DNA of 5,889 nt. Source: Gammaproteobacteria bacterium. Lineage in GTDB: Bacteria; Pseudomonadota; Gammaproteobacteria; Eutrophobiales; Eutrophobiaceae. Within the stretch, counting starts at the first letter, position 1. Every line of letters begins with the position of its first letter. The notes under the pieces were generated by a model that worked only from the letters and a program-made list of their open reading frames with translations, searched no databases and had not been told where the DNA came from. A program made the position numbers and the translations under genes. This document shows, piece by piece, positions 1 through 5,889 of the stretch. Location of the stretch: the NCBI GenBank assembly GCA_009843675.1, contig VYCZ01000449.1, forward strand, positions 1 to 5,889, read 5' to 3'.

Positions 1-787
1 CCCTGGGTACGCCGATTTTCAATTCCCTGATGTCATTGTTCAATGCGTCCAGGTAGTTATCCACCCGGACGTCCGCGCTGGTCGCGTCCTTCGGGTCAAA
101 TCCCGACATGGCCCCCAGCAACATGGCCGCATCCTGCGCGGTTTGCGCAATGGGACCGCCCTGGTCCAGGCTGGAGGCGTATGCAATCATGCCGTAACGG
201 GACACCCGTCCATAGGTGGGTTTCAATCCGGTCACGCCGCATAATGCGGCAGGTTGCCTGATTGACCCCCCGGTATCCGTAGCGGTGGCCGCCGGCACGA
301 TCCTGGCGCTGACTGCGCAGGCCGAGCCGCCTGAAGAACCTCCCGGCACCCGCTCCGTATCCCATGGATTGCTCACGGGCCCGTAAAAACTGTTTTCGCT
401 GGATGAACCCATGGCAAACTCGTCCATGTTGGTTTTACCGATCATTACGGTCCCCGCCGCATCAAGCTTTGCCATGGCGGTCGCCTGGTAAGGGGCGATG
501 AAGCTGTCCAGCATTTTCGATGCGCAACTTGTTTTGAAGCCCGCCGTACAAAAGATGTCCTTGTGCGCAACGGGTATTCCCGTCAACGGTCCGGCTTTGC
601 CGGCGGCAATCACCGAATCCGCCGCCTTTGCCTGCTCTAGCGCATGCTCGGGAAACAGGGAAATGAAGCAGTTCAGGTCGCCGTTATACCGTTCGGCGCG
701 TTCCAGGCAGGATTTGACAATCTCCGAACTGCTGATCGCCCGTTCGCGCAGCAGGCGGGACAATTCCGCGAGCGTATATTCGGACAT
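1..787 (-). CDS. gatA: Aspartyl/glutamyl-tRNA amidotransferase subunit A, N-terminal 262 codons (partial)
   Basis: GatA is the amidase subunit of GatCAB. It releases ammonia from glutamine (or asparagine) so that GatB can convert misacylated Asp-tRNA(Asn) and/or Glu-tRNA(Gln) to the correct amidated form in the cytoplasm. Read on the minus strand from the ATG at 787-785, the frame stays open to the left edge. It shows the amidase-signature fold: GIPVAHKD (res 70-77), [13 protein letters not shown] (117-129), GGSSGGSA (149-156), [10 protein letters not shown] (171-180) and [13 protein letters not shown] (187-199). The Ser-cisSer-Lys triad is visible as K76, S151 and S175, with the usual family spacing. 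The family is about 485 residues, so a little under half is missing off the left edge. The start follows the gatC stop by 14 nt and has no clear Shine-Dalgarno sequence, which suggests coupling to gatC. Identity is very secure. Which tRNA it serves cannot be told from this window. Confidence 0.97.
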   Translation of the reverse strand, partial: MSEYTLAELSRLLRERAISSSEIVKSCLERAERYNGDLNCFISLFPEHALEQAKAADSVIAAGKAGPLTGIPVAHKDIFCTAGFKTSCASKMLDSFIAPYQATAMAKLDAAGTVMIGKTNMDEFAMGSSSENSFYGPVSNPWDTERVPGGSSGGSACAVSARIVPAATATDTGGSIRQPAALCGVTGLKPTYGRVSRYGMIAYASSLDQGGPIAQTAQDAAMLLGAMSGFDPKDATSADVRVDNYLDALNNDIRELKIGVPR

Positions 788-801
788 AATATGTACGAAC
801 G

Positions 802-1089
802 CTACTCTACGAACCTGGGCACAATATAAAAACCGTCCCTTGTCAGTGGCGCTGCTTGCTGAAAATCCTCCCGGCGGTTTTCCTCGTTCACGCTATCGGG
901 CCGGAGTTGCGCCGCTATCTCCAACGGATGTGCCAGCGGCTCCACGGCAGACGTGTCGACAGCCTGCATCTGCTCGACCAGGGCGAGGATATCAGCCATG
1001 TCCTTTGCATAGCCTGCCATGGCTTCATCTTCTATGGCCAACCTCGCAAGCCAGGCAATTTCCCGCACCTGTGTTTTTTCAATCGACAT
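802..1089 (-). CDS. gatC: Aspartyl/glutamyl-tRNA amidotransferase subunit C
   Basis: GatC is the small subunit that wraps around the GatA-GatB interface and stabilises the GatCAB amidotransferase. The 95-residue product has the usual family length. It carries the hallmark stretch [17 protein letters not shown] (res 49-65), followed by [17 protein letters not shown] at the extreme C-terminus, which matches the conserved AP...GFY-VP-(K/R)-(V/F)-(I/V)E ending. The N-terminal part ([19 protein letters not shown]) is the typical opening helix. The ATG at 1089-1087 is preceded by a modest Shine-Dalgarno-like GGAA (minus strand, 1098-1095), five bases away. The stop is TAG. It is the first gene of a minus-strand gatC-gatA cluster, divergent from mreB. 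The order gatC-gatA and the conserved ending make the call firm despite the small size. Confidence 0.96.
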   Translation of the reverse strand: MSIEKTQVREIAWLARLAIEDEAMAGYAKDMADILALVEQMQAVDTSAVEPLAHPLEIAAQLRPDSVNEENRREDFQQAAPLTRDGFYIVPRFVE

Positions 1090-1123
1090 CTGGATTCCGG
1101 TTCTGTAAGGTTAATTGCAATCT

Positions 1124-1129
1124 ATCATA
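1124..1129 (-). promoter_or_regulatory. Candidate -10 element for gatC
   Basis: On the minus strand TATGAT matches the sigma-70 -10 consensus at five of six positions and would place a transcription start about 25-30 nt before the gatC ATG. No convincing -35 hexamer is seen at 16-18 bp, so this is a weak call supported mainly by position and the AT-rich context. Confidence 0.22.
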
Positions 1130-1138
1130 TTTACCGGC

Positions 1139-1167
1139 TTGCCCAAAATACGCGCCACTGTTAAAGT
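1139..1167 (+). promoter_or_regulatory. Candidate sigma-70 promoter for the mreB operon
   Basis: A -35-like TTGCCC (1139-1144, four of six consensus positions) is followed after exactly 17 bp by a -10-like TAAAGT (1162-1167, four of six). The -10 is preceded by a TG at 1159-1160 in the extended -10 position. Transcription would start around 1174, giving a leader of about 20 nt before the mreB ATG. The call is made by eye from consensus matching. No experimental support is visible and other start sites are possible. Confidence 0.38.
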
Positions 1168-1187
1168 TACATTTTTCAGTTCGAGTC

Positions 1188-1194
1188 GGAAGGA
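1188..1194 (+). promoter_or_regulatory. Ribosome-binding site of mreB, unusually close to the start
   Basis: The purine run GGAAGGA ends directly at the mreB ATG with no spacer after AGGA. Only the upstream GGA (1188-1190) has a spacing near 4 nt. No other ATG, GTG or TTG lies in frame between the TAA at 1162 and this ATG, and the N-terminus MLNRLRGFF aligns with known MreB N-termini, so the start itself is firm. Confidence 0.55.
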
Positions 1195-2244
1195 ATGTTA
1201 AACAGGCTAAGGGGATTCTTCTCCAGTGATTTGTCAATAGACCTGGGTACCGCCAATACCCTGATCTATGTTCGCGGTAAAGGTATCGTATTGAACGAAC
1301 CTTCGGTGGTTGCCGTCGGCAAGACAGAGCATGGCGCAGTCAACATGAAGGCAATACGCGCAGTCGGCAGTGCGGCCAAAACCATGCTGGGCCGGACGCC
1401 CGAACATATCAAGGCAATAAGGCCGTTGAAGGACGGAGTGATTGCGGATTTTACGCTCACCGAAAAAATGCTCCAGTATTTTATTCACTCGGTACATGGC
1501 GACACGTTTTTCAAACCCAGCCCCAAAGTGTTGATCTGTGTCCCGTGCGGCTCCACACAGGTGGAAAAAAGAGCGATTCGCGAATCCGCGCTGGGAGCAG
1601 GAGCAAGAAGGGTATTCCTGATAGAAGAGCCCATGGCGGCGGCCATGGGCGCGGGCATGCCGGTAGGCGATGCAAGCGGTTCCATGATACTGGACATCGG
1701 AGGCGGCACGACTGAAGTAGCCGTGATTTCACTGAACGGTATCGTATATTCGGCATCGGTAAGAATCGGGGGCGACAAGCTCGACGACGCCATCATAAAT
1801 TATATCAGGCGCAATTACGGCATCCTGATCGGCGAGGCTACCGCCGAAACCATCAAAATGAAGATCGGCTGCGCCTTTCCGCCGGATGAAGTAAGGGAGA
1901 TGGAGATCAGGGGACGCAACCTGGCTGAGGGAATACCCCGCAGTTTTACCGTAAGCAGCAATGAAATACTCGAAGCACTGCAGGAACCGTTGTCCGGCAT
2001 CGTGGAAGCGGTCAAGGATGCGCTGGAAAAAACACCGCCGGAACTGGGTTCCGATGTAGTCGAACGCGGTATCGTGTTGACCGGCGGCGGCGCCCTGCTG
2101 CAGGACCTGGACCAGTTATTGATGAAGGAAATAGGGCTGTCCGTTATCGTTGCCGAAGACCCGCTGACCTGTGTCGTGCGCGGCGGCGGCCGTTTTCTTG
2201 AGCTGCTTGATCAATTCGGAGAGGAAATCCTGGTTTTTGAATAA
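1195..2244 (+). CDS. mreB: Rod shape-determining protein MreB (bacterial actin)
   Basis: MreB is the actin-like ATPase that polymerises on the inner face of the cytoplasmic membrane and directs side-wall peptidoglycan synthesis by the elongasome. The 349-residue product has the usual length (E. coli 347) and is similar along its whole length. Visible landmarks are an amphipathic membrane-binding N-terminus (MLNRLRGFF, res 1-9), the phosphate-1 loop DLGTANT (16-22), [12 protein letters not shown] (75-86), [16 protein letters not shown] (116-131), [12 protein letters not shown] (143-154), the phosphate-2 loop [12 protein letters not shown] (166-177), [20 protein letters not shown] (190-209), [13 protein letters not shown] (239-251), the adenosine-binding TGGGALL (296-302) and [13 protein letters not shown] (320-332). 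No key residue is missing. It ends with TAA at 2242-2244, and that stop overlaps a good ribosome-binding site for the short reading frame that follows. It heads the mre-mrd operon. An MreB homologue from a second locus is unlikely, since mreC and mreD follow. Confidence 0.98.
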   Translation: MLNRLRGFFSSDLSIDLGTANTLIYVRGKGIVLNEPSVVAVGKTEHGAVNMKAIRAVGSAAKTMLGRTPEHIKAIRPLKDGVIADFTLTEKMLQYFIHSVHGDTFFKPSPKVLICVPCGSTQVEKRAIRESALGAGARRVFLIEEPMAAAMGAGMPVGDASGSMILDIGGGTTEVAVISLNGIVYSASVRIGGDKLDDAIINYIRRNYGILIGEATAETIKMKIGCAFPPDEVREMEIRGRNLAEGIPRSFTVSSNEILEALQEPLSGIVEAVKDALEKTPPELGSDVVERGIVLTGGGALLQDLDQLLMKEIGLSVIVAEDPLTCVVRGGGRFLELLDQFGEEILVFE

Positions 2245-2269
2245 GGAACCTCTGATGAAGCTTCCGTAA
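2243..2269 (+). other. Possible leader mini-ORF (ribosome-binding site plus four codons) between mreB and mreC
   Basis: AAGGA (2243-2247), overlapping the mreB stop, is followed after an ideal 7 nt by ATG at 2255. The frame reads M-K-L-P and stops at TAA (2267-2269). This frame is the same as that of mreC, and a second in-frame stop, TAG, lies at 2282-2284 before mreC opens. By sequence alone it is the best translation-initiation signal in the mreB-mreC gap, although the real mreC has none. It could be a leader peptide that delivers ribosomes for re-initiation at mreC, a remnant of an older mreC start, or chance. No function is known. Confidence 0.35.
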
Positions 2270-2293
2270 CCATTAAACGGGTAGAAAGAGTCA

Positions 2294-3151
2294 ATTAACC
2301 CTTTATTTATCAGAAGCATTTCCCCGCACGTCAAGATAGTCATCTTCGTGCTGGCCTCAATCGCGCTGATGGTGGCCGACCACAAGAACTCCCACCTTGA
2401 AATTTTGCGCAGTTCCATTTCGACGCTTGTTTACCCGCTCCAGTATACGGCGGGGCTGGCCGCCGATCTTCCCCGTAAGGTTTCGGCGATGATGGTATCG
2501 AGACAGACATTGATGAACGAAAACGAAAGGCTTCGCGATGAACAACTGCACATGTATTCCAAGCTGCAAAGGATCGCGGCGCTGGAGGATGAAAACCGGC
2601 GCCTGAGAGACTTGCTGGAATCATCGGTTGAATTTTATGAGCGGGTGCTGGTGGCGGAACTCGTAGGGGTCGAACTGGAACCTTTCCGTCAACAGATTGT
2701 CATCAACAAGGGACTGACACACGGGGTATTCAACGGCCAGCCCGTGGTCGATTCAGGCGGCATCATGGGTCAGATTATCCATGTCTCCCCTTTTTCAAGC
2801 ACCGTGTTGCTGATCACCGACCCCACCCATTCAATACCCGTACTGGTGAATCGCAACGGTCTGCGCTCCGTCGCGGTCGGCCTGGGGCAGGATAATGTCG
2901 TTTCACTGGAACATATCCCGGTCAACGCCGATATCAAGGAAGGAGACCTGGTCGTCTCATCCGGTCTTGGCAGGAAATTCCCCAGGGGTTACCCGGTCGG
3001 CACCGTATCGAGCATTACGCGTGTTCCGGGCGAATTTTTTTCCAACGTACTGATCTCTCCCAGCGCAAAATTCGGCGTCACCCGGGAAGCATTGCTGCTG
3101 TGGCCGGACCGGCCGGGCGGCGCAACTTCTGACGTGGCAATGAGACGTTGA
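2294..3151 (+). CDS. mreC: Rod shape-determining protein MreC (start codon uncertain, probably ATT)
   Basis: MreC is a periplasmic, membrane-anchored scaffold that binds and activates PBP2-RodA and couples it to MreD and MreB. Read from 2294 the product has 285 residues: a short cytoplasmic start (NPLFIRSISP), one membrane helix (about 12-28, KIVIFVLASIALMVAD), a coiled coil (about 65-112, with NENERLRDE and LEDENRRLRDLLES), then the beta-domain core with VINKGLTHGVFNGQPVVDSGGIMGQI (136-161), SGLGRKFPRGYPVGTV (223-238) and REALLLW (264-270). There is no ATG, GTG or TTG between the stop at 2282 and GTG 2348, and GTG 2348 would cut off the first half of the membrane helix. The residue pattern (x)NPLF-R-(x)-S aligns with the usual MreC N-terminus exactly when ATT 2294 is the start. 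The purine run GAAAGAG (2284-2290) is a possible but weak ribosome-binding site. The protein lacks the long proline-rich tail of E. coli MreC. The stop TGA (3149-3151) overlaps mreD. Family identity is certain; the 5' end is not. Confidence 0.93.
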   Translation: MNPLFIRSISPHVKIVIFVLASIALMVADHKNSHLEILRSSISTLVYPLQYTAGLAADLPRKVSAMMVSRQTLMNENERLRDEQLHMYSKLQRIAALEDENRRLRDLLESSVEFYERVLVAELVGVELEPFRQQIVINKGLTHGVFNGQPVVDSGGIMGQIIHVSPFSSTVLLITDPTHSIPVLVNRNGLRSVAVGLGQDNVVSLEHIPVNADIKEGDLVVSSGLGRKFPRGYPVGTVSSITRVPGEFFSNVLISPSAKFGVTREALLLWPDRPGGATSDVAMRR

Positions 3152-3639
3152 CATTGCTCGTTAAACACAACGGCGGGTGGGTGATCCTGTTAAGCTTTAT
3201 AATCGCCCTGCTGCTGACAACCATACCGCTCCCCGGACTGCTGGCTGACTGGCGCCCCGCCTGGGTAGCCATGATGCTGATCTACTGGTGCATCATCTTG
3301 CCTGAGCGGGTCGGCGTCGGCATTGCCTGGCTGCTGGGGCTGATATTGGATGTGCATACCGGGGCGCTCCTGGGCCAGAATGCCCTGGGGCTGGCTGTGG
3401 TTGCATACCTCACGTTACGGTTGCACAAGCAAATCAGGGTATTCCCGCCTTTACAGCAGTCGGTTCTCATTTGTGCTTACCTGTTGGTTTTACAATTCTT
3501 TACCTTGTGGATTCGCGGCATTATCGGTGTTCCTCCGCAGCACTGGTCATTCTGGGCGCCTGTGGTAAGCAGCATGTTACTGTGGCCGGTGTTTTTCTAT
3601 ATCATGCGGGGCATACGGCGCAAATATAATGTTTTTTAA
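3148..3639 (+). CDS. mreD: Rod shape-determining protein MreD
   Basis: MreD is a polytopic inner-membrane protein of the elongasome that works with MreC in regulating PBP2-RodA. The 163-residue product (E. coli 162) is strongly hydrophobic, with about five or six membrane segments (roughly 11-28, 37-51, 56-69, 77-92, 103-121, 137-153). Family landmarks are GGWVILLSFIIALLL (9-23), the WRPAWV motif (35-40, E. coli FRPNWV), LILDVHTGALLGQNAL (65-80) and a basic C-terminus MRGIRRKYNVF. The preferred start is TTG 3148, inside a TTGA overlap with the mreC stop. TTG 3154 is an alternative that would shorten the protein by two residues. No strong ribosome-binding site is seen, which fits translational coupling to mreC. 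The stop TAA shares its last A with the start of mrdA. Confidence 0.95.
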   Translation: MTLLVKHNGGWVILLSFIIALLLTTIPLPGLLADWRPAWVAMMLIYWCIILPERVGVGIAWLLGLILDVHTGALLGQNALGLAVVAYLTLRLHKQIRVFPPLQQSVLICAYLLVLQFFTLWIRGIIGVPPQHWSFWAPVVSSMLLWPVFFYIMRGIRRKYNVF

Positions 3640-5498
3640 TGGCGACACTGGGCACGAATATTGACCTGGAGCGGAATTCCAACCTGGTCCATAGCAGGAT
3701 CTACCTGACGGCAGCGCTGATCCTGGCAGTCACCTTCCTGATCCTGTTGCAGGTTGTCTACCTGCAAGTCATGAGACATGATCATTTCACAACCCTGTCA
3801 AAGAGTAATCACATAAAAATTCTGCCGGTTGTGCCTTCCCGGGGACTGATCTTCAGTAGTGACGGCATCCTGCTGGCAGATAATCGTCCTTCGTTCACGC
3901 TGGAACTGGTGCCAGAGCGAGTCGCGGATGTGGAGGCCGTTATAGATCAACTAAACCGGCTTATCACCATTGCCCCGGACGATATAGAGCGTTTCAGGGA
4001 ATTAAGGAAACGAAGCCGCCGGTTTGAAGGTATCCCGCTCAGGTTCAACCTGAGCGACGAGGAGGTCGCCCTGGTTTCGGTAAACCGGCACCTGCTCGCC
4101 GGAATTGACGTTGTCGCGAGTTTAAGCCGGTATTACCCCCTGGCCGGGAGCCTGTCGCACACGGTAGGCTACGTAGGAATGATTGATGAAGACGAATTCG
4201 AGAAGCTCAACAAATCAAATTACCGCGGCACAACCTATATCGGTAAATCAGGAATCGAAAAAGCATACGAAGGCCTGTTGCACGGCCACGTGGGGTACCA
4301 GCAGGTAGAGGTAAATGCCCAGGGAAGAAAAATACGCGAAATATACAGGGAACCTCCGGAGCCGAGCAAAGACCTGTACCTGACTATCGATGCGTCCCTG
4401 CAGATTCTCGCCGTCCAGGCCCTGAACGACAGACGAGGGGCGATAGTTGCAATGGATACCCGCACCGGCGCAGTGCTGGTTTCAGCCAGTTCTCCCGGCT
4501 ACGACCCAAACCTCTTCATCGACGGTATCGACAGAAAGATCTATGCCGAACTGCTGCAGTCCAGGGATACACCGTTATTGAACCGTACCTTACAAGGCAA
4601 ATATCCTCCCGGTTCGACGATCAAACCCATGCTGGCGCTGGGGAGCCTGAACCTGCAAGTGCGCGAACCCGGCGCAGAGACCTGGTGTCCCGGCTGGTAT
4701 TCAATCAAAGGCAGTGCCCGCCGCTACCGGGACTGGAAAAAAGAGGGACACGGCCACGTGGACATGGTCAATGCCATTGCCCAGTCGTGTGATGTGTACT
4801 TTTACATCCTGGCCCAGGACATGGGTATCGACGAGATCCACCGGACACTGACCAGTTTCGGCTTCGGTGCGCCGACAGGTATCGATATCGGCGGCGAAGC
4901 ATCGGGGCTGATCCCGTCAGCCCAATGGAAACGCGAGGCCCTGGGACAACCCTGGTACCCGGGGGAAACCCTGATTGCCGGGATAGGCCAGGGCTCTACC
5001 CTGGTCACGCCCATACAACTGGTTACGGCCACGGCAGTCATCGCCAACCGCGGCAGGCTGGTTCGCCCCTTCCTGCTGTCGGAAGTAAGGGATTCGGCAA
5101 CGGGACAACCGGTGATCAAAGCGCCTGCCCAGGCGGACAAAACGATCATGTCCGCCGGTGTTGAGGACTGGGACCTGATAATTCATTCCATGGAAGAAGT
5201 TTTACATGGAGAAAGAGGCACGGCGCGTGGTTCCGGCGCAGGCTCCGAATATCACATGGCAGGAAAAACCGGCACTGCCCAGGTCATCACCATCGGGCAG
5301 GATGAAGAATACAATGAAGAGGAGATTCCCGAGGAACTCCGCGATCATGCCTTGTTTATCGCGTTTGCCCCGGTCGAAGCGCCCGAAATAGCCATGGCCG
5401 TGATAGTCGAGAACGGCGGCGGCGGTTCCAGGACCGCAGCTCCTATAGCCAGGGAATTGCTGGACCATTACTTTCACAGGAAAAAAAGGGCAGGATGA
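3639..5498 (+). CDS. mrdA: Penicillin-binding protein 2, peptidoglycan DD-transpeptidase of the elongasome
   Basis: PBP2 is the class B transpeptidase that cross-links peptidoglycan made by RodA during side-wall growth; in E. coli it is the target of mecillinam. The product has 619 residues (E. coli 633). It has one N-terminal membrane anchor (about 20-43), then the non-catalytic pedestal domain with VPSRGLIFSSDGILLADNRP (65-84), RYYPLAGSLSHTVGYVG (164-180) and IGKSGIEKAYEGLLHG (201-216). The transpeptidase domain starts near 245. Catalytic motifs are SxxK at S326-T-I-K329, SxD at S383-C-D385 (Asp in place of the Asn of the general SxN motif, as in E. coli PBP2) and KTGT at 543-546. RYRDWKKEGHGHVD (362-375) and SCD include D365, H371 and C384, which match a zinc site reported in Acinetobacter PBP2, while position 350 is Cys. 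A loop after KTG is very acidic (DEEYNEEEIPEEL, 555-567). The ATG overlaps the mreD stop (TAATG) with no clear ribosome-binding site, and the TGA overlaps rodA (ATGA). Confidence 0.97.
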   Translation: MATLGTNIDLERNSNLVHSRIYLTAALILAVTFLILLQVVYLQVMRHDHFTTLSKSNHIKILPVVPSRGLIFSSDGILLADNRPSFTLELVPERVADVEAVIDQLNRLITIAPDDIERFRELRKRSRRFEGIPLRFNLSDEEVALVSVNRHLLAGIDVVASLSRYYPLAGSLSHTVGYVGMIDEDEFEKLNKSNYRGTTYIGKSGIEKAYEGLLHGHVGYQQVEVNAQGRKIREIYREPPEPSKDLYLTIDASLQILAVQALNDRRGAIVAMDTRTGAVLVSASSPGYDPNLFIDGIDRKIYAELLQSRDTPLLNRTLQGKYPPGSTIKPMLALGSLNLQVREPGAETWCPGWYSIKGSARRYRDWKKEGHGHVDMVNAIAQSCDVYFYILAQDMGIDEIHRTLTSFGFGAPTGIDIGGEASGLIPSAQWKREALGQPWYPGETLIAGIGQGSTLVTPIQLVTATAVIANRGRLVRPFLLSEVRDSATGQPVIKAPAQADKTIMSAGVEDWDLIIHSMEEVLHGERGTARGSGAGSEYHMAGKTGTAQVITIGQDEEYNEEEIPEELRDHALFIAFAPVEAPEIAMAVIVENGGGGSRTAAPIARELLDHYFHRKKRAG

Positions 5499-5889
5499 AA
5501 CAGGAAAGCCTGGCACAGAAAATTCATGTTGACCCGCCCCTGTTGCTGGGGATACTGGCATTGGGCCTGATCGGATACGTGGTACTGTACAGCGCTGGCG
5601 ACCAGAATATGGATTTGATGATTCGCCGTTCGATCCACCTGACGACGGCCCTGGTGGTAATGTTCGCCATTGCCCAGATCCCGCCGGCTCGCCTGTCCGG
5701 CGCTTCGCTCTGGTTTTATCTCATCAGTCTCGGCCTGCTGGTCATGGTGCTGTTTTTCGGCGAAATGGGCAAAGGCGCCCAGCGCTGGCTGGGCCTGGGG
5801 CCGTTTCGATTTCAACCGTCGGAACTGATGAAACTGGCCTTGCCCATGGTGATTGCCCTGCACCTCAGCAAGGATACGCCCCCTCCCTC
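5495..5889 (+). CDS. rodA: Peptidoglycan glycosyltransferase RodA, N-terminal 131 codons (partial)
   Basis: RodA (also called MrdB) is the SEDS-family polymerase that extends glycan strands from lipid II and works as a complex with PBP2. The frame opens at ATG 5495, four bases overlapping the PBP2 stop (ATGA), and stays open to the right edge. AGGG (5488-5491) and CAGG just before the ATG provide a ribosome-binding site. The visible part shows HVDPPLLLGILALGLIGYVVLYSAG (res 11-35, first membrane helix), a second helix near 49-62 ending in AQIPP (60-64), a third near 72-89, and the SEDS signature KGAQRWLGLGPFRFQPSELMKL (93-114), corresponding to KGAQRWLDLGIVRFQPSE in E. coli RodA. The family is about 370 residues, so roughly two thirds, including the catalytic Asp in the large extracytoplasmic loop, lie outside the window. 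FtsW is excluded by the RodA-type signature and by the location directly after mrdA. Confidence 0.96.
   Translation, partial: MKQESLAQKIHVDPPLLLGILALGLIGYVVLYSAGDQNMDLMIRRSIHLTTALVVMFAIAQIPPARLSGASLWFYLISLGLLVMVLFFGEMGKGAQRWLGLGPFRFQPSELMKLALPMVIALHLSKDTPPP

Larger units (their letters stand above)
1090..1194. promoter_or_regulatory. Divergent gatC / mreB intergenic control region
   Basis: These 105 bp separate the divergent starts of gatC (minus) and mreB (plus), so promoters for both the tRNA-amidation genes and the rod-shape operon should lie here. The stretch is visibly richer in A and T than the flanking genes. It contains no open reading frame of interest, no strong inverted repeat and no obvious terminator. 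Candidate promoter elements are listed as separate entries. Confidence 0.7.

Noticed and set aside
498..1229. A 243-codon plus-strand open frame lying antisense to gatA and gatC and running into the 5' end of mreB.
   Set aside because: It is the complement of two clearly coding minus-strand genes whose products match GatA and GatC throughout. Its own translation shows no recognisable family, is rich in Arg, Pro and Ser as expected of a GC-rich shadow frame, and it has no convincing ribosome-binding site.
2245..2310. A transcription terminator between mreB and mreC, as occurs in some enterobacteria.
   Set aside because: Only short pairings are seen (GGAA with TTCC, GGGT with ACCC). The TTTATTT that follows the second is not a proper U-run and the stem is far too weak.
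2348..3151. GTG 2348 as the start of mreC.
   Set aside because: It would remove the cytoplasmic N-terminus and half of the membrane helix, although the 18 codons upstream encode a sequence typical of MreC. No ribosome-binding site precedes it. An automated caller may nevertheless choose it.
4281..4761. A repeated 13-mer CACGGCCACGTGG at 4281-4293 and 4749-4761, both containing the palindrome CCACGTGG.
   Set aside because: Both copies are in frame and encode HGHV, in LLHGHVGY and GHGHVDM, which are conserved PBP2 segments. Shared codon use explains the repeat; no regulatory role is needed.
5474..5863. A 129-codon minus-strand open frame opposite rodA, and others opposite mrdA (for example 5202-5561 and 4802-5149).
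   Set aside because: They lie entirely within well-matched plus-strand genes, and the translations show no family features.
1..5889. tRNA or rRNA genes, CRISPR repeats, insertion sequences, phage or defence genes.
   Set aside because: Almost the whole window is accounted for by seven conserved housekeeping genes. No repeat array, inverted terminal repeat or cloverleaf was seen, and the two gaps over 20 bp are only 105 and 49 bp long.

Overview
The window is an ordinary, well-conserved chromosomal locus of a proteobacterium (Pseudomonadota), most likely a gamma- or betaproteobacterium. This rests on the close match of MreB to the E. coli protein, on a short MreC, a gammaproteobacterial-style MreD, and a gatCA cluster lying divergently beside mreB. 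Base composition is moderately GC-rich by eye, with no compositional break or mobile element. Genus cannot be named from the sequence alone.

Layout. Positions 1-787 (minus strand) hold the first 262 codons of gatA, which runs off the left edge. Positions 802-1089 (minus) hold gatC, 14 nt upstream of gatA. These encode subunits of the tRNA-dependent amidotransferase GatCAB; gatB would be expected outside the window. A 105-bp divergent intergenic region (1090-1194) carries candidate promoters for both directions. From 1195 to the right edge, all on the plus strand, lies the rod-shape (elongasome) operon mreB-mreC-mreD-mrdA(PBP2)-rodA, with rodA cut by the right edge. The last three junctions are stop/start overlaps (TTGA, TAATG, ATGA), so the genes from mreC onward look translationally coupled.

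How the genes work together. MreB forms membrane-bound actin-like filaments. MreC and MreD link these across the inner membrane to the glycan polymerase RodA and its transpeptidase partner PBP2, which build the side-wall peptidoglycan. GatCAB is functionally unrelated (aminoacyl-tRNA maturation) and is only a neighbour.

What stands out. I did not find an undescribed system. The most interesting point is the mreB-mreC junction. mreC has no ATG, GTG or TTG codon upstream of its membrane anchor, and the homology-supported start is an ATT at 2294. Just upstream, a well-placed ribosome-binding site serves a four-codon mini-ORF in the same frame as mreC, separated from it by two stop codons. A second point is a Cys at position 350 of PBP2, where the zinc site described for related PBP2 proteins has Asp.
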